Shown: positions 1 through 10,995 of the stretch, one piece after another
How the letters are laid out: every line of letters begins with the position of its first letter
Numbering within the stretch: the first letter of the stretch is position 1
Made by a program: the position numbers and the translations under genes
The notes under the pieces: generated by a model
Seen by the model: only the letters and a program-made list of their open reading frames with translations
Databases searched by the model: none
Told to the model about the DNA's origin: nothing
NCBI RefSeq assembly: GCF_015706575.1
Contig: NW_024037057.1
Coordinates: 1,383,501 to 1,447,500 of the forward strand
DNA length: 64,000 nt
Direction: 5' to 3'
Source: Patiria miniata
Taxonomy: Eukaryota > Echinodermata > Asteroidea > Valvatida > Asterinidae

Positions 1-329
1 AGCACATTATAATACGTATATCAAGTAAAACCAAATCGAACATTATAGTTCTGTAGATATAGGCCTATAAAAGAATAAAATACCCCTTTAAGGGACGTCA
101 CATGACATTTGATGATGACGTCACTTCAATTTTCATCTATAAACCATCCCTGTGAATGTGCATACCAAGTTTTAATCCAATCAGACTTGTACTTTCGAAG
201 TTATAGCGATTCGAAGAAATGCTCATTTAATGTCACGTCACGTGACACATGATGACGTCATCGTTATGAACTCACTGGGGACCACCTTAGGCTGCTGGTC
301 TTACTTGTGTCTGACAAGTGTAAAGTCAA

Positions 330-1000
330 TCAGACATACATGTATAGAAGTGTTCCAAGTCTAACATGAATCGCATTTACGAAAGTGCCAAAGTAGAGTG
401 TTTTAAAACGTGTACAAACCCTATGGGGAAAATGTGCATCTTTAATGTAACGTAACCTGAAACCTTATGATGTCACGATCACGAATTTCTTCTAGGACCA
501 TCTGTGGGTGATGGTCTAAGTGTGTACCAAGTGTAACGTCGATCGGATTTACGAAAGTGCCGAAATGGAACGTTTTAAAACATGTACAAACCCTATGGGG
601 AAAAATGCACCTTTAATGTGACGTAACCTGACACTTGATGACGTCACGATCACGAATTTCGTCTAGGACCATCTGTGGGTGGTGGTCTAAGTATGAATTA
701 AGTTTAAAGTCGATCGGATTTACGAAGATGCCAAACTGGAGTGTTTTAAAACGTGTACAAAACAAATGGGGAAAAATGCATCTTTAATGTGACGTAACCT
801 GACACCTGATGACGTCACGATCACAAATTTCTTCTAGGACCATCTGTGGGTGGTGGTCTAAGTATCTACCAAGTCTGAAATCGATCGGATTTAAAAAAGT
901 GGCAAAGTGGACTGGCTGAAGAAACGTGTGTTAAACCTATGGAGAAAAAGTCTGAAAAAGGAGAAGAAAAAAAAACTAGAAATGTGTTTGTGGACAAACA
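330..1000. repeat. ~170-bp tandem repeat array, block 1
   Basis: The phrase AGGACCATCTGTGGGTG recurs at about 494, 665 and 835, so the repeat unit is about 170 bp. Each unit also carries a Thr/Val-like non-coding stretch around CGATCGGATTTACGAA and a GATGACGTCAC word. No reading frame survives. The copies differ by scattered substitutions, which fits an old satellite-like array. The same unit resumes after 1620. Confidence 0.8.
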
Positions 1001-1049
1001 CAAGCTGTTTCGACTGTTACATTATTTGACAAGGACATGAGATTATGAC

Positions 1050-1620
1050 GACTATTAGTGCATGCAAAGTTTAAACCGAATCGGACGAATAGTTGCGGAG
1101 ATAAAGGGCTTTAAAAGATGCAAGGTTAGGGCGCCCTCACATGACGACCACAGAAGTGATACTCTCGCCACCGATATTTTCACATTAACACTTCCCAATA
1201 TGAGGGCATTCAAAGTGTCAACGCAATGGGACCCATGCTTTATACAAAGATATAGGGCTGCAAATGATGCTATGTTAGGGCGCCCTCACATGATGACCGA
1301 TGACGTCACCTTGATTTAACCTATATTCTGGTGTATAACGGATTCAAGTTTGTGTGAATGCAATTAAAGCTTCAACCAAATCGGATGCATACTCGTGGGG
1401 ATATGGAAATTATGCAAAGTTAGGGCGCCCTCACATGACAGCTAATGACGTCGCGATGACGTCACCTATATTGCCACACGAAACACACCCCAATGTGAGG
1501 GCATGCAAAGTTTCAACGCAATCGGACCCATACATGCAAAGTTACAGGGCTGCAACAAATGCAAAGTTAGGGCGCCCTCACATGACACCTGATGACGTCA
1601 ACATGACGAAAACCTTATAG
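1050..1620. repeat. ~147-bp tandem repeat block inside the 170-bp array
   Basis: GTTAGGGCGCCCTCACATGA recurs at about 1124, 1274, 1419 and 1566, giving a spacing of 145-150 bp. Each unit is followed within about 25 bp by a GACGTCA-containing word. The short open frames here (1062-1319, 1354-1620) only reflect the repeats and are not genes. Confidence 0.75.
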
Positions 1621-2085
1621 GACCATCTGCGGTTGGTGATATGCGTGTCTGCCAAGTCTGAAGTCAATCAGATCTATGCAAGTGCCAAAATGTACTGAGT
1701 GAAGGAAAACGTGTACAAAACCTATGGAGTAAAAATGTACCTTTAATGTTACGTAACCTGACACCTGATGACGTCACGATCACGAATTTCTTTAAGGACC
1801 ATCTGTGGGTGATGGTCTAAGTGTGTACCAAGTGTAACGTCGATCCGATTTACGAAGAGGCCAAACTGGAGTGTTTTAAAACGTGTACAAAACATATGGG
1901 GTAAAATGCATCTTTAATGTGATGTAACCTGACACCTGATGACGTCATGATCACAAATTTCTTCTTAGGACCATCTGTGGGTGGTGGTCTAAGTATGTAC
2001 CAAGTCTGAAATCAATCGGATTTTAAAAAGTGGCAAAGTGGACTGGTGGAAGAAACGTGTGTTAAACCTATGGAGAAAAAGTCTG
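1620..2085. repeat. ~170-bp tandem repeat array, block 2
   Basis: AGGACCATCTG recurs at about 1619, 1796 and 1968 with the same flanking words as block 1. The array therefore continues on the other side of the 147-bp block. It ends in an A-rich stretch near 2090. Confidence 0.75.
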
Positions 2086-2093
2086 AAAAAGGA

Positions 2094-2095
2094 GG

Positions 2096-2139
<44 letters not shown>

Positions 2140-2243
2140 ACGAAAACAAGAGCTGTTTCGGTGAGTCACCGAAACAGCTAAAAAGAAAAAAAAAAATCTT
2201 AACGAAAACAAGAGCTGTTTCGGTGTGTCACCGAAACAGCTAA
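2094..2243. repeat. Poly-A tract followed by two tandem hairpins
   Basis: A run of about 40 A residues is followed by two copies of a palindrome, 2151-2179 and 2213-2241. Each has arms AGCTGTTTCGGTG / CACCGAAACAGCT around a 3-nt centre, so each can form a 13-bp stem. The 62-bp unit also includes TCTTAACGAAAACAAG. No coding function is visible; the apparent Lys-rich ORF is poly-A translated. Confidence 0.7.
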
Positions 2244-2730
2244 AAAACACAGCGGAATATCACTCAATTAAAGGTAGAGTCCATCATTTGCAGCCATCCG
2301 AGAAGTAACTGGCGTAATTATTGTTGAAAAACTAACTTGGTTGAAAGATAGTAAGGGGACTAAACTCCCTGTGAAATTATTCTTTCTGGGAAGCTGTCAT
2401 TTTGAAGTAATCAACGAAAGAAGGCATTTCCAACGGTGATTCTTAAGAAGCACCGTAGGAAAATTTAAATTAGTAGTTCGTTTTGTTATTCAGCGAAGCG
2501 CGCACAAGTATTCGAACGACGCACACGCGCGCGCGGGTGTTATAATTCGTCGGATCAGTGCGCGACGTCGCGTATAGTTGCAATTCAAAACAATTCAAAA
2601 CATGATTCAGCAACTTTTGATTTGAAATTGAGATCTTAGAATGCTGTTTTTCTCGGAATGTACAGCTGAAGCTTAGCTGAAACTTCATCAGGTTAGTTGC
2701 TCAGTATCCTTCATTAGATTTTGAACTCTT

Positions 2731-2916
2731 TTGTTGCTTCAAACGAACAAAATGCACAAATTACAAATGATGGACTATACCTTTAACAAACAGATTCAGA
2801 AAGAGTGCCGAAAGAGAAAGGAGGCAAGGCTACAAAGGAAATGCGAGGAGATCGAAACCCTGGATAGAAAACATCAAACAAAAGAAATGTATGACAGGAT
2901 CAAAGAGCTGAAATAA
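2731..2916 (+). pseudogene. LINE fragment: linker upstream of the reverse transcriptase
   Basis: The 61-codon frame reads as a basic helical segment with KCEEIETLDRKHQTKEMYDR. This resembles the stretch between endonuclease and reverse transcriptase in common animal non-LTR retrotransposons. The matching downstream part begins at about 5340 on the same strand (KRLCDTGCIRSEEG...). A likely reading is one decayed LINE copy split by about 2.4 kb of other DNA. The family link is from recognition of the protein pattern, not from alignment. Confidence 0.5.
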
Positions 2917-4190
2917 CTGGCTGTCACATTTGATCTGAAAATTTTCTTATTTTGATGTCTAATTTTCTCATTTTACCATTAAGTTTGTACATGTTGTTCC
3001 TTTAACTGAATAAAGTTCCTTTAAGAGCCAGTCTGTGTCTATTTATTTCCCCGATACCTTGATTGGCTAATAGTTTAGGCCTAATGAATATTTAATCAGG
3101 TCTTGCTCTCACATACTTTTCTTTTTCTCAGTTGAGTGAATGTACCTTATAAGGACAGATATGTGGTGTATGGTTGATTGTATGAGTGTTGCTGGAATGT
3201 GCCTTTTGTTGAGTGCCATGGTTAGTGGAGCTTGGAATTTTTGTCAGTTTTTCTTGGGGTGCGGCCTAGTCAGTTGAGACCAGAGACCGATAGCCGAAGA
3301 GTCAGTATTTTGCAGGACTCTTGAATTTTGCTTTGCCAAACATATCCAGTGTGTCATTGCCTAAAAAGTGCTGAATATTTAAACAGCCTTGTGTGACAAG
3401 CAGATTCTCTGATTTATTCGAGTGAAGAAACTCCTAACCGTAAGTTTACACAAATTTTGGTTTTATTATTCATCACCATTTTCAAGTTGATTTATCTTTT
3501 ATGTGATTGATGTATTAAATCTCAAAATTGATCATCAAGACAGTGTAAAATTAAGGTACTTTGCGAAAACATGAAGATAAAATAATTCTGTTTTTCTTTA
3601 GGACTAAAAATTTAAGGTTTCAATTTAGTGAATCGGATTTTGGTATAATATCAATTCTTTAGATGGCACGTAATTCCGGGGTTTGAAGTTGAGCTATACT
3701 TTTACACCATCTCTGTTGTGCCGAGAGCTACCTGTACTTCCCCTACCGCACCGATTAGAAGTGACGTACCACCTGTATCTGATCTGTTGGACGGGAATCG
3801 GGGTGTGGCACTGCACATATAGACTGGGATCACCAAGCTTAGTATCGCCAACTTCATAACCTATACCCTTATAAACTGTGACGTCCCCGGAACGTTTAGG
3901 ACTGATAACATATCAAGTGTCGGGAACAATTTTGTAAATATTTAAGATTTCCTGATCTAGAGGTCCGGAGATATTGAAAATACTTGTAGAAAAGTAAAAC
4001 TTGCTTAAAACAGGACAAGGTTTATGGCATATATAACTGAAGTTAAAGGTTTTCAGAAGATTTAGTTTCGAGGTTGACGATAGCGGATTGAGGTTAAAAT
4101 TAATATTGATTATTAAGGCCGGTTGGCATTGAAGATTTCAGTGGATTGTAAAAAGATTAAATTAAAATTTTGATGTGAAAAAGGTTTTCC
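2917..4190. other. Unassigned AT-rich interval
   Basis: No convincing coding frame or RNA gene is visible. An AATAAA lies near 3008, and CCGTAAGTTT near 3437 resembles a splice donor but has no supporting exon. The interval may be part of an insertion that splits the LINE, but I see no clear termini. Confidence 0.3.
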
Positions 4191-4191
4191 T

Positions 4192-4609
4192 ATGAAGCCC
4201 GGGAAGGGACAGGGTGGATTTCTTTTTTGGAATTTCCTAATTCGTTCGCACGAATTACTAATTCGTTCGCACGAATTGCTAATTCGTTCGCACGAATTCC
4301 TAATTCGTTCGCACGAATTAGTAATTCGTTCGCACGAATTGCTATTTCGTTCGCACGAATTACTATTTCGTTCGCACGAATTACTAATTCGTTCGCACGA
4401 ATTACTAATTCGTGGGAACGAATTAGTAATTCGTGGGAACGAATTAGTAATTCGTGGGAACGAATTCGTAATTCGTGGGCTAATTCGTACGAACGAATTA
4501 CTAATTCGTTCCCACGAATTAGTAATTCGTGCGAACGAATTAGTAATTCGTGCGAACGAATTAAGAAATTCCCAAAAAAAATTCCACCGTGTCCCTTCCC
4601 GGGCTTCAT
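4192..4609. mobile_element. Foldback-type MITE with 21-bp palindromic iterations
   Basis: The two ends are inverted copies (ATGAAGCCCGGGAAGGGAC and its reverse complement). The interior is an array of about 15 units of 21 bp built on AATTCGT-NNNN-ACGAATT, each a small palindrome. The 4-nt centres are TCGC in the left half, then GGGA and TCCC in the middle, then GCGA at the right, so the whole 418 bp is one nested inverted repeat. Flanks are GTTTTCCT (4184-4191) and ATTTTCCT (4610-4617), an 8-bp duplication with one mismatch; a TA-based reading is also possible. There is no coding content. The design matches the iterated-end elements at 30543, 34969 and 40310. Confidence 0.8.
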
Positions 4610-4619
4610 ATTTTCCTGA

Positions 4620-5335
4620 ATTGAAAACCGATTCAAAATTTTGGCTTGAAAGTTGATGTGAAATCTGGAAGTTGAAAACAGAAATTTAATTCACATAGAT
4701 ATTGGAGTTGAAGTTTATTGGATTTGAAATTGTTATTGAGGTGAATTTGGAAAATCTTGAAGTCAGTAGAAGTCTGGAAACTATATTTTGGAAGTGATTT
4801 TGAATACAGAAAATTTTCTGTTAGTTTAAGTGAGTTTCGTAAGTTTGTGAAGTATAGATTTTGAAACTCGAGTAAAATTTGAAATTTAAGTGTAGAAATT
4901 TGAAATTTAAGGTTATTGATCACATTTCGAGACAATTTTGTTTTTGGAGATTGGTTATTGATCAATGGTTTGAGACCTGAAGTTTGCAGATTGAGAATTA
5001 GTGCGAATTTATTGATATTTGAAATTCTCGTAGTTGAATTTGGAAGTGATTTGCTTTTGAGAGTATTAATTCATTGAAGCGTTGAGAAATACCAAATTTG
5101 AAGAAGTTTGCAGATTGAGAATTTATTGGAAATCTGTACCTGATATGAATAAGTCAAGTCATAGAAAGTGTTTTGGACTTGTGAATTTATAATTTTGTGA
5201 AATTTGGGGATTTTGTGTAAATAAATTTGCTTGTATATTGTATATAGAATATTGAGAAGTGTCTAGTTGGTTTTCATTCATTTCATGGGAGTGTATGGCA
5301 TATTTCCTAAATTCTATTTGTCCGATGGAGTCACC
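4620..5335. other. AT-rich interval without a recognisable gene
   Basis: The sequence is rich in GAAATTTGAAGTTGATTT-like words and carries an AAATAAA near 5219. The minus-strand frame at 4633-4965 has the biased composition of AT-rich noise. Nothing specific can be assigned. Confidence 0.3.
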
Positions 5336-5339
5336 AAAA

Positions 5340-7113
5340 GCGACTGTGTGACACTGGCTGCATAAGAAGTGAAGAGGGAAGCATCATCTTTGACCAACAA
5401 GAAATATCAAGCAGATGGGTTGTGTGACTGAGCTGTTCGGTGATGAGAGAGAACCAAAACCCACCATCAATAATGAGGATGGCTCACCGATCCTCCTACA
5501 GGAGGTCAAACATGCCATAAAACAACTCAGATGTGGAAAAGCTCCTGGACCTGACAGCATCACAGCTGAGATGCTAAAAGCACTTGAGAAAGAAATTCTA
5601 GAAACACTTACAGAACTGTGTAATAACATCTACAATACGGGCCATATCCCAGAAGACTTCAGACAATCAATTTTTGTGACACTGCCGAAGAAAATGAAAG
5701 CCATGGATTGCACCGCAGACTTCAGAACCATCAGTCTGATGAGTCACGTGGTCAAAGTGTTACTCCAGATCATCTTGGAGCGTATTTGTGACAGTCCCGA
5801 AGAGAATGAAAGCCATGGATTGCACAGACTTCAGAACCATCAGTCTGATGAGTCACGTGGTCAAAATGTTACTCCGGATCATCTTGGAGCGTATTAAAAA
5901 CAAGATCAACAGAGAAGTTGGGAAGGAGCAATGTGGATTTAGACCTTCTAGCGGAACAAGGGAAGCAATCATCAATATGAGGTCAATAAGCGAAAGACAC
6001 ATAGAACTAGACATCGAGGTACATGTATGCTTCATTGACTATGCAAAAGCATCTGACAAAGTTCACCACAAAGCAATGATCGACTGCTTGCAAGCAATCG
6101 GTTTAGACGGCAAAGACGTCTGACTGTTTGAAAACCTGTAGGCCTACTGGGATCAAGTAGCAGCAATACAGAATGGCAACACACTCTCTCCCACTGCTGA
6201 CATCAAGAACGGCTTCAGATGTACATGTACTCTCACCCAGCTTATTCAATATCTACACAGAAGTGATCTTCAGAGAAATTGAAGATTACAGAGGGGTTAA
6301 TGTGGGAGGATTCAATGTGAATAACCTACGATATGCAGATGACACAGTCCTCATGGCAAAAACAGAAAGGGATCTACAAAACACTGTAGACAAAATCAAA
6401 GAAGGAAGCGAAAAATACGGGCTTAAAATGAACGTAAAGAAGACAAAAACAATGGTCATCAGTAAGAGGAAGTCTAAAACCAGCATCCAGGTTGACGGGA
6501 AAGAACTGTAACAGGTCGACTCCTTCATCCACTAAAGGACAAAATGATAACGGAAGATGGGCGATGCCAAGATGAAATCAAACGAAGGATAGTTATTGGC
6601 AAATCTGTCTTCAATAAAAGGAAACACATCTTCGCATCATGAAATATCAACATCAAAACACGGCTAAGACTAATCAAATGCTACATCTGGTCAACAGCAC
6701 TATATGGAGCAGAAACATGGACATTGACGAAAGATTCAATCAACCGACTCGAAGCATTCGAAATGTGGACATACAGAAGAATGCTGAGCATCCCATGGAT
6801 AGTTAAAATGACCAACCAACAAGTCCTTCAAATAGCACTGACAAAGAAATCCCTCATTAAAAACAGTAAAATACAGGAAGAAAAACTACTTTGGACACAT
6901 GATGAGAAACCAAATGCTGCAGAAGACTCTTTTGGAAGGCAAAATAGAGGGGAAAAGACCAAGGGGAAGAAGAAGAACATCGTGGTTTGATAATGTGAGA
7001 GACTGGACTGGCCTTAGCTACAGGGAATGTGCGAGGGCATCTCAGGACAGAGACAGATGGAAATCCATTGCAGCCAACCTTCTGCGAGAAGACGGCACCT
7101 GATTGATAAAACA
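5340..7113 (+). pseudogene. Decayed non-LTR retrotransposon reverse transcriptase
   Basis: Five frame segments (5415-5897, 5788-6123, 6173-6511, 6724-6990, 6899-7102) read in order through a LINE reverse transcriptase. They carry CGKAPGPDSITAEMLK, GFRPSSGTREAI, the F-A-D-D-type catalytic box as YADDTVLMAK, and the C-terminal tail GKRPRGRRRTSWFDNVRDW. The frame changes several times and internal stops occur, so the copy is dead. A direct duplication of about 112 bp (5676-5787 and 5788-5897) repeats the segment before the FRTISLMSH motif. The layout resembles RTE-like or related animal LINEs; the clade is uncertain. The tail after 7100 is A-rich. Confidence 0.85.
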
Positions 7114-7149
7114 AATAAAATGAGTATAAAATAAGTGAAATTACTACAG

Positions 7150-8490
7150 AAACTAACTACAATTTAAGGCATTATAATACAAAACCAATTACTCGTTTCT
7201 TTGGCGGATCAAGGTAGAAGCAACAAAAATGATAAAAATATTTATTCATGTATACTTATCTAAATTGACCATTCATGTACACATGTACAACATCAAAAAG
7301 AGGGGACAACAAATGAAATGCTTTAACTACATACTAATAATATGAATCAGTAGAAAAACCAAGATGGATAGGGCGGGAGACTATTCGTCCGCTTCTTGCA
7401 CCTATCCCAGTTTTCGGTGGGTGTGGGGTGGAGTACTGGGGGGGGGGGGAGGATGGAGAGGAATCAGTAGGAGGGGTAAGTCGGGTGGGACAGGAAGGAG
7501 GGGTGGTTGGGCAGGGGGTACTGTTGGGGTTGGAAGCGGCAGGGAACCAGAGAGTGCAGTGAGAGGGGGGTTCACGGTCGCTGTGTGTTGTGGTGTAGGA
7601 TGGACAGGTGGAATAGGGGAAACATATGGTTTCAGTCGATTGTAATGGATGCATTTAGGCTTGGCTGAGGGACTATAATGGAGTAAGTGACAGGATGTTG
7701 GTCATCTGCTGGGTGTAAGGAAAAGACTTTAAAGGGGCCTTTCCATCGAGGGGCGAGTTTGACGCGAGCATTGCGGGGTCATCGTGCCAAACTAAATCAC
7801 TGGGTTTGTAGGGGTGGGATTTGACTTTATTGTCGTAATGAGCTTTCTGTGATGCGCTGGCTTGTTGTTGGGTGGATGCTGCTTGATCAAATGCAGACTT
7901 AAGTCGGGTGTTAAGGGATGTGGCATAGGAGGCAGGGGATGTGTATGTGTCTGGGGCGGGGAAACCAACTACAACATTGGCGGGCAGACGGGGTTCTCTA
8001 CCGTTAGCAAGGTAGAATGGTGAAAATCCAGTTGAGGAATGGACAGTGGAGTTGTAGGCAAATTGTACTTGGTGTTAAACATCATCCCATTCACCTTGGG
8101 TTGTGAGGAGATATTTGGCCAGCTGATCTTTGAGGGTACGATTGAATCGCTCTACCAGTCCATCGGATTGAGGATAGGGGGATGTACGGGTTTTAAGTTG
8201 ATACCTACTAATTTGCAAAGTGCATGAATTAGGGCACTGTCAAACTGACAGCCTTGGTCAGTGTGGAGGGTTTCAGGAATACCATGCTCACAAATGTACT
8301 TGTCGAAGATGCACTTGGCAACAGATTGGGCGGTTTGATCCCGAAGAGGGAATACATTCACATATTTTGTGAACTGGTCCATGACAACCAGTATGTACCG
8401 GTTGTTCTTAGTAGTGACGGGTAGTTCTGTGATATCAGCGAAAACACGTTGAAAGGGTCTATCGGAGTTGGCAACTTTCATGGAGCTTTG
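7150..8490 (-). pseudogene. Ty3/gypsy pol 3' part: integrase and C-terminal tail, broken
   Basis: On the minus strand, 8481-8152 encodes an integrase core with the first Asp in FADITELP and the second in HTDQGCQF. After a frameshift near 8150 the glutamate box LVERFNRTLKDQL appears, followed by FAYNSTVHSSTGFSPFYLAN and a Pro/Thr-rich tail ending PIHLGFSTDSYY before a stop near 7334. The stretch at 7150-7330 is probably 3' non-coding or LTR sequence, because a similar stretch follows the same tail at 25193. Upstream (8500-8640) the strand encodes the end of the RNase H domain, GNADVLSRRPS. The other half of this element lies at 18462-19340, beyond a 9.8-kb insertion. Confidence 0.8.
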
Positions 8491-9029
8491 TTACGGCTAA
8501 GCACAGGGATGGAAGGAGTAGGAGGGGGCGTGTCAGTTGTAGGAGTTTCTGTGGAAACCGAGGGGCGACGGGAGAGCACGTCTGCGTTACCATGGCGGGT
8601 GCCATCACGATACAGTCATAGGGGTCTAGTTTAAGGGCCCTTCTAGCCTTTCGCCAAGGCCATCGTGGCTTAACTTGCCGGCATTAGACAAAGCGGCGAG
8701 AGAACAAAGCGACCGTGAGTGGGAGACCACACACGCGAGTGGCGAAGCCACGAGGGCCTTTTCCAACTTGTCAAGAATTTCTCATGTTTTTCTTTATAAT
8801 CTCGATTTTTTGCTACCCAAAAGGGTAGCAAAATTCCAACCAACCAGGGTGCGCGTGGCTACTACTCGGATGCGCGGGGGGGAGTCCCGGATACTTGCAC
8901 AAAATTTAAAAACAAAAAAATGCGAGTCTAGTTTTCCACGAGATCACGACCGCGTAATTTTTCTTTCATTATCTCATTTTAATTGTACATATAAAAGTAT
9001 TTCAAGAAATTATTCGAGTGAGTGAACTT

Positions 9030-10724
9030 TGTTGAGGCCAGTCTTCTGCGCGCTTCTGGTTTGCGTACTGCGCGCACTTACGTGTTCTTAATCAGTTTCA
9101 AATGTTACGCGTGGCAACTACTTGTTTTCAGTTCGTTCGCCACGGCCAGCTAGACAACAATTTTCTTTTACCGTTCTCTATTGTTCTCTCTCATTTTCAT
9201 GGAGTTGTTCATTTTCTAAGTTGAATCTACATGTACATCTGTGATGCCTGTTCTGAGGTATGTAATGACACCTGCAGTATGAACAATAAACCAACTGTTA
9301 ATCATATAGACAGGTTTCTACACTCTAAAAAAGAAGTGTAAATTTATGTTGTGTAAAACTGTTGTGTAAAAAAATTGCGTCATTTCTGCCCAATATTGAG
9401 CAAAATGAAAATTTCGCTTGTACCTCCTACATGTGTCAAATGTGTTACACATGAAAAGGGTAAAATAGTACCCAACATTGACTACAAGTCCCTGCAGCAC
9501 AGGCAAAGAGTTCAAATCATGGTGTTATTACCCAAGTGATGGGTTAAAGAAACTGGATTTACCCCACCGCTGTGTAACAATTATTTCATTGCACACGTTG
9601 AAGAGTAGAATTTACCATGACATTAGTAAAATGTTACCACTGTGTGGGGTAAACTGACGCACGTGACAACGTTTACCCAATATTGTGCACGCGTCATCAC
9701 TCATGTACAAAATGGCCGCCGCTTGTGAGACCTTCAACAATTTGGGGATTTTGATGACGTGATTTCTTTGTTCCAGGTAAGTCAGTGAAATGAATTTCAG
9801 TGTTGTTTCCTCCAAAATAATGCTGATGTATGAGGATTAATATCGGGGAGCTTAGAGAAGTAACAAGCTTATTTTTTGGACATTTATGTGCAACTTGGAC
9901 GTCACGGCTCTGCCAACCACGATTCCATGCACATGATGCATACGTTTCATGTACCGTATAGTGAGTGTTCTCAGATCTAGAAACACGGAGTAAAGTGACC
10001 GACATTTGGGAAATTGTTTTTGAATGAGTTGATTGAGGGAAATTCTAACACCCCTGCCCATCATTTAGCCCACGTTCCTCGTAATAGTCCTTATGCATCA
10101 GCACCATATTTGGGGAAATATCATCTTATTCATTTTACTGACTTTCCAACCCAGGACTCAGTTATTGAAATCCCTCGCGATTGCTGTCTCTAGCACGCAA
10201 TTCACATTGCAGAGTTCAAAGTTGAATAAAACCGCAAGGATCAATAACAAAGGTACACAACAACGAATTCAAAAACAACCCAAGTGATGGGTACATTTAG
10301 AACCCAATAGTGCAGGGTAAAAATTAGAACCCAATATCTGGGTAAGAAACTGACACAACACTTGGGTAAAAGGAGGGTTGGGTAAAGTTTACCCAATAAT
10401 TGAGTAAAAAGGGAACATGGTCGTCACATGGGTAAACTTTTTTACCCAACTTTGTTGTGCAAACACGTAACACAATTATGGGTAAAAGTTACACTGAAAT
10501 GGGTACTTTTTTGCACTTTAGCTGTTGTGTAAAAAAAAGTACACAAGTTGACGACCATGTTCCCTTTTTACTCTCGGAAAGGTAGTAATTTTACCCAATA
10601 TTGAGCAACTATTTTTTAGAGTGTAGCATCGATAATTCTAGAAACTATAGGTCCGATTGAGATCGCGTTATAGGAAATCGGCGGCCTGTGGCAAAATGTG
10701 GGGAAATAGAATTTGAACCCTACA
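9030..10724 (+). repeat. BEL/Pao 5' LTR, interrupted
   Basis: It matches the 3' LTR at 17789-18178 but contains an extra 1303 bp plus a duplicated TA (9321-10625). The substitutions against the 3' LTR are GTG/GCG near 9082 and two changes in the segment around 10660-10675. I could not identify a primer-binding site with confidence in the sequence following 10724. Confidence 0.92.
9321..10623. mobile_element. Non-autonomous TIR element (CACTCTAAAAAA ends, TA duplication)
   Basis: The ends are CACTCTAAAAAA and TTTTTTAGAGTG, flanked by TA on both sides (9319-9320 and 10624-10625). The 3' LTR of the BEL element shows the empty site (TTTCTAGCATCG). The interior is full of subterminal inverted words such as GGGTAAA, TTACCCAA and GTTGTGTAAA. 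GGGAACATGG near 10410 recurs inverted near 10556. No transposase frame is present. The superfamily is uncertain. Confidence 0.88.
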
Positions 10725-10995
10725 TTTTAGTAAAAGAAAATTGATTATGAACTGTAGATCTACTGAATGTGCTACCCAGTTTCTTCGTGAACATTTGTAG
10801 AGTGTAGCTATAGAACTTTGAAGTAGAATTACTGCGGGTTCCCTGTATTTCTTCACCCGTACCGGACAATTTCGGGCATCGATAAATCGTCTTGCCTTGA
10901 TGATGTCGCCATAGAGGGCGCTATATATTTACCTACCGGTTTTGTGATGCCGTAATATCATTTCTGTTATATTTCACGTCGGAGAACATCAAAGA

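Noticed and set aside
2046..2243. Lys-rich ORF
   Set aside because: Poly-A run and hairpin repeats translated by chance.
4190..4656. Long open frames on both strands, with IRSHELLIR-type repeats
   Set aside because: The 21-bp repeat unit is a multiple of three without stops in several frames, so overlapping ORFs arise automatically.
7364..7645. Gly-rich plus-strand ORF
   Set aside because: Antisense shadow of the Pro/Thr-rich gypsy tail on the minus strand.
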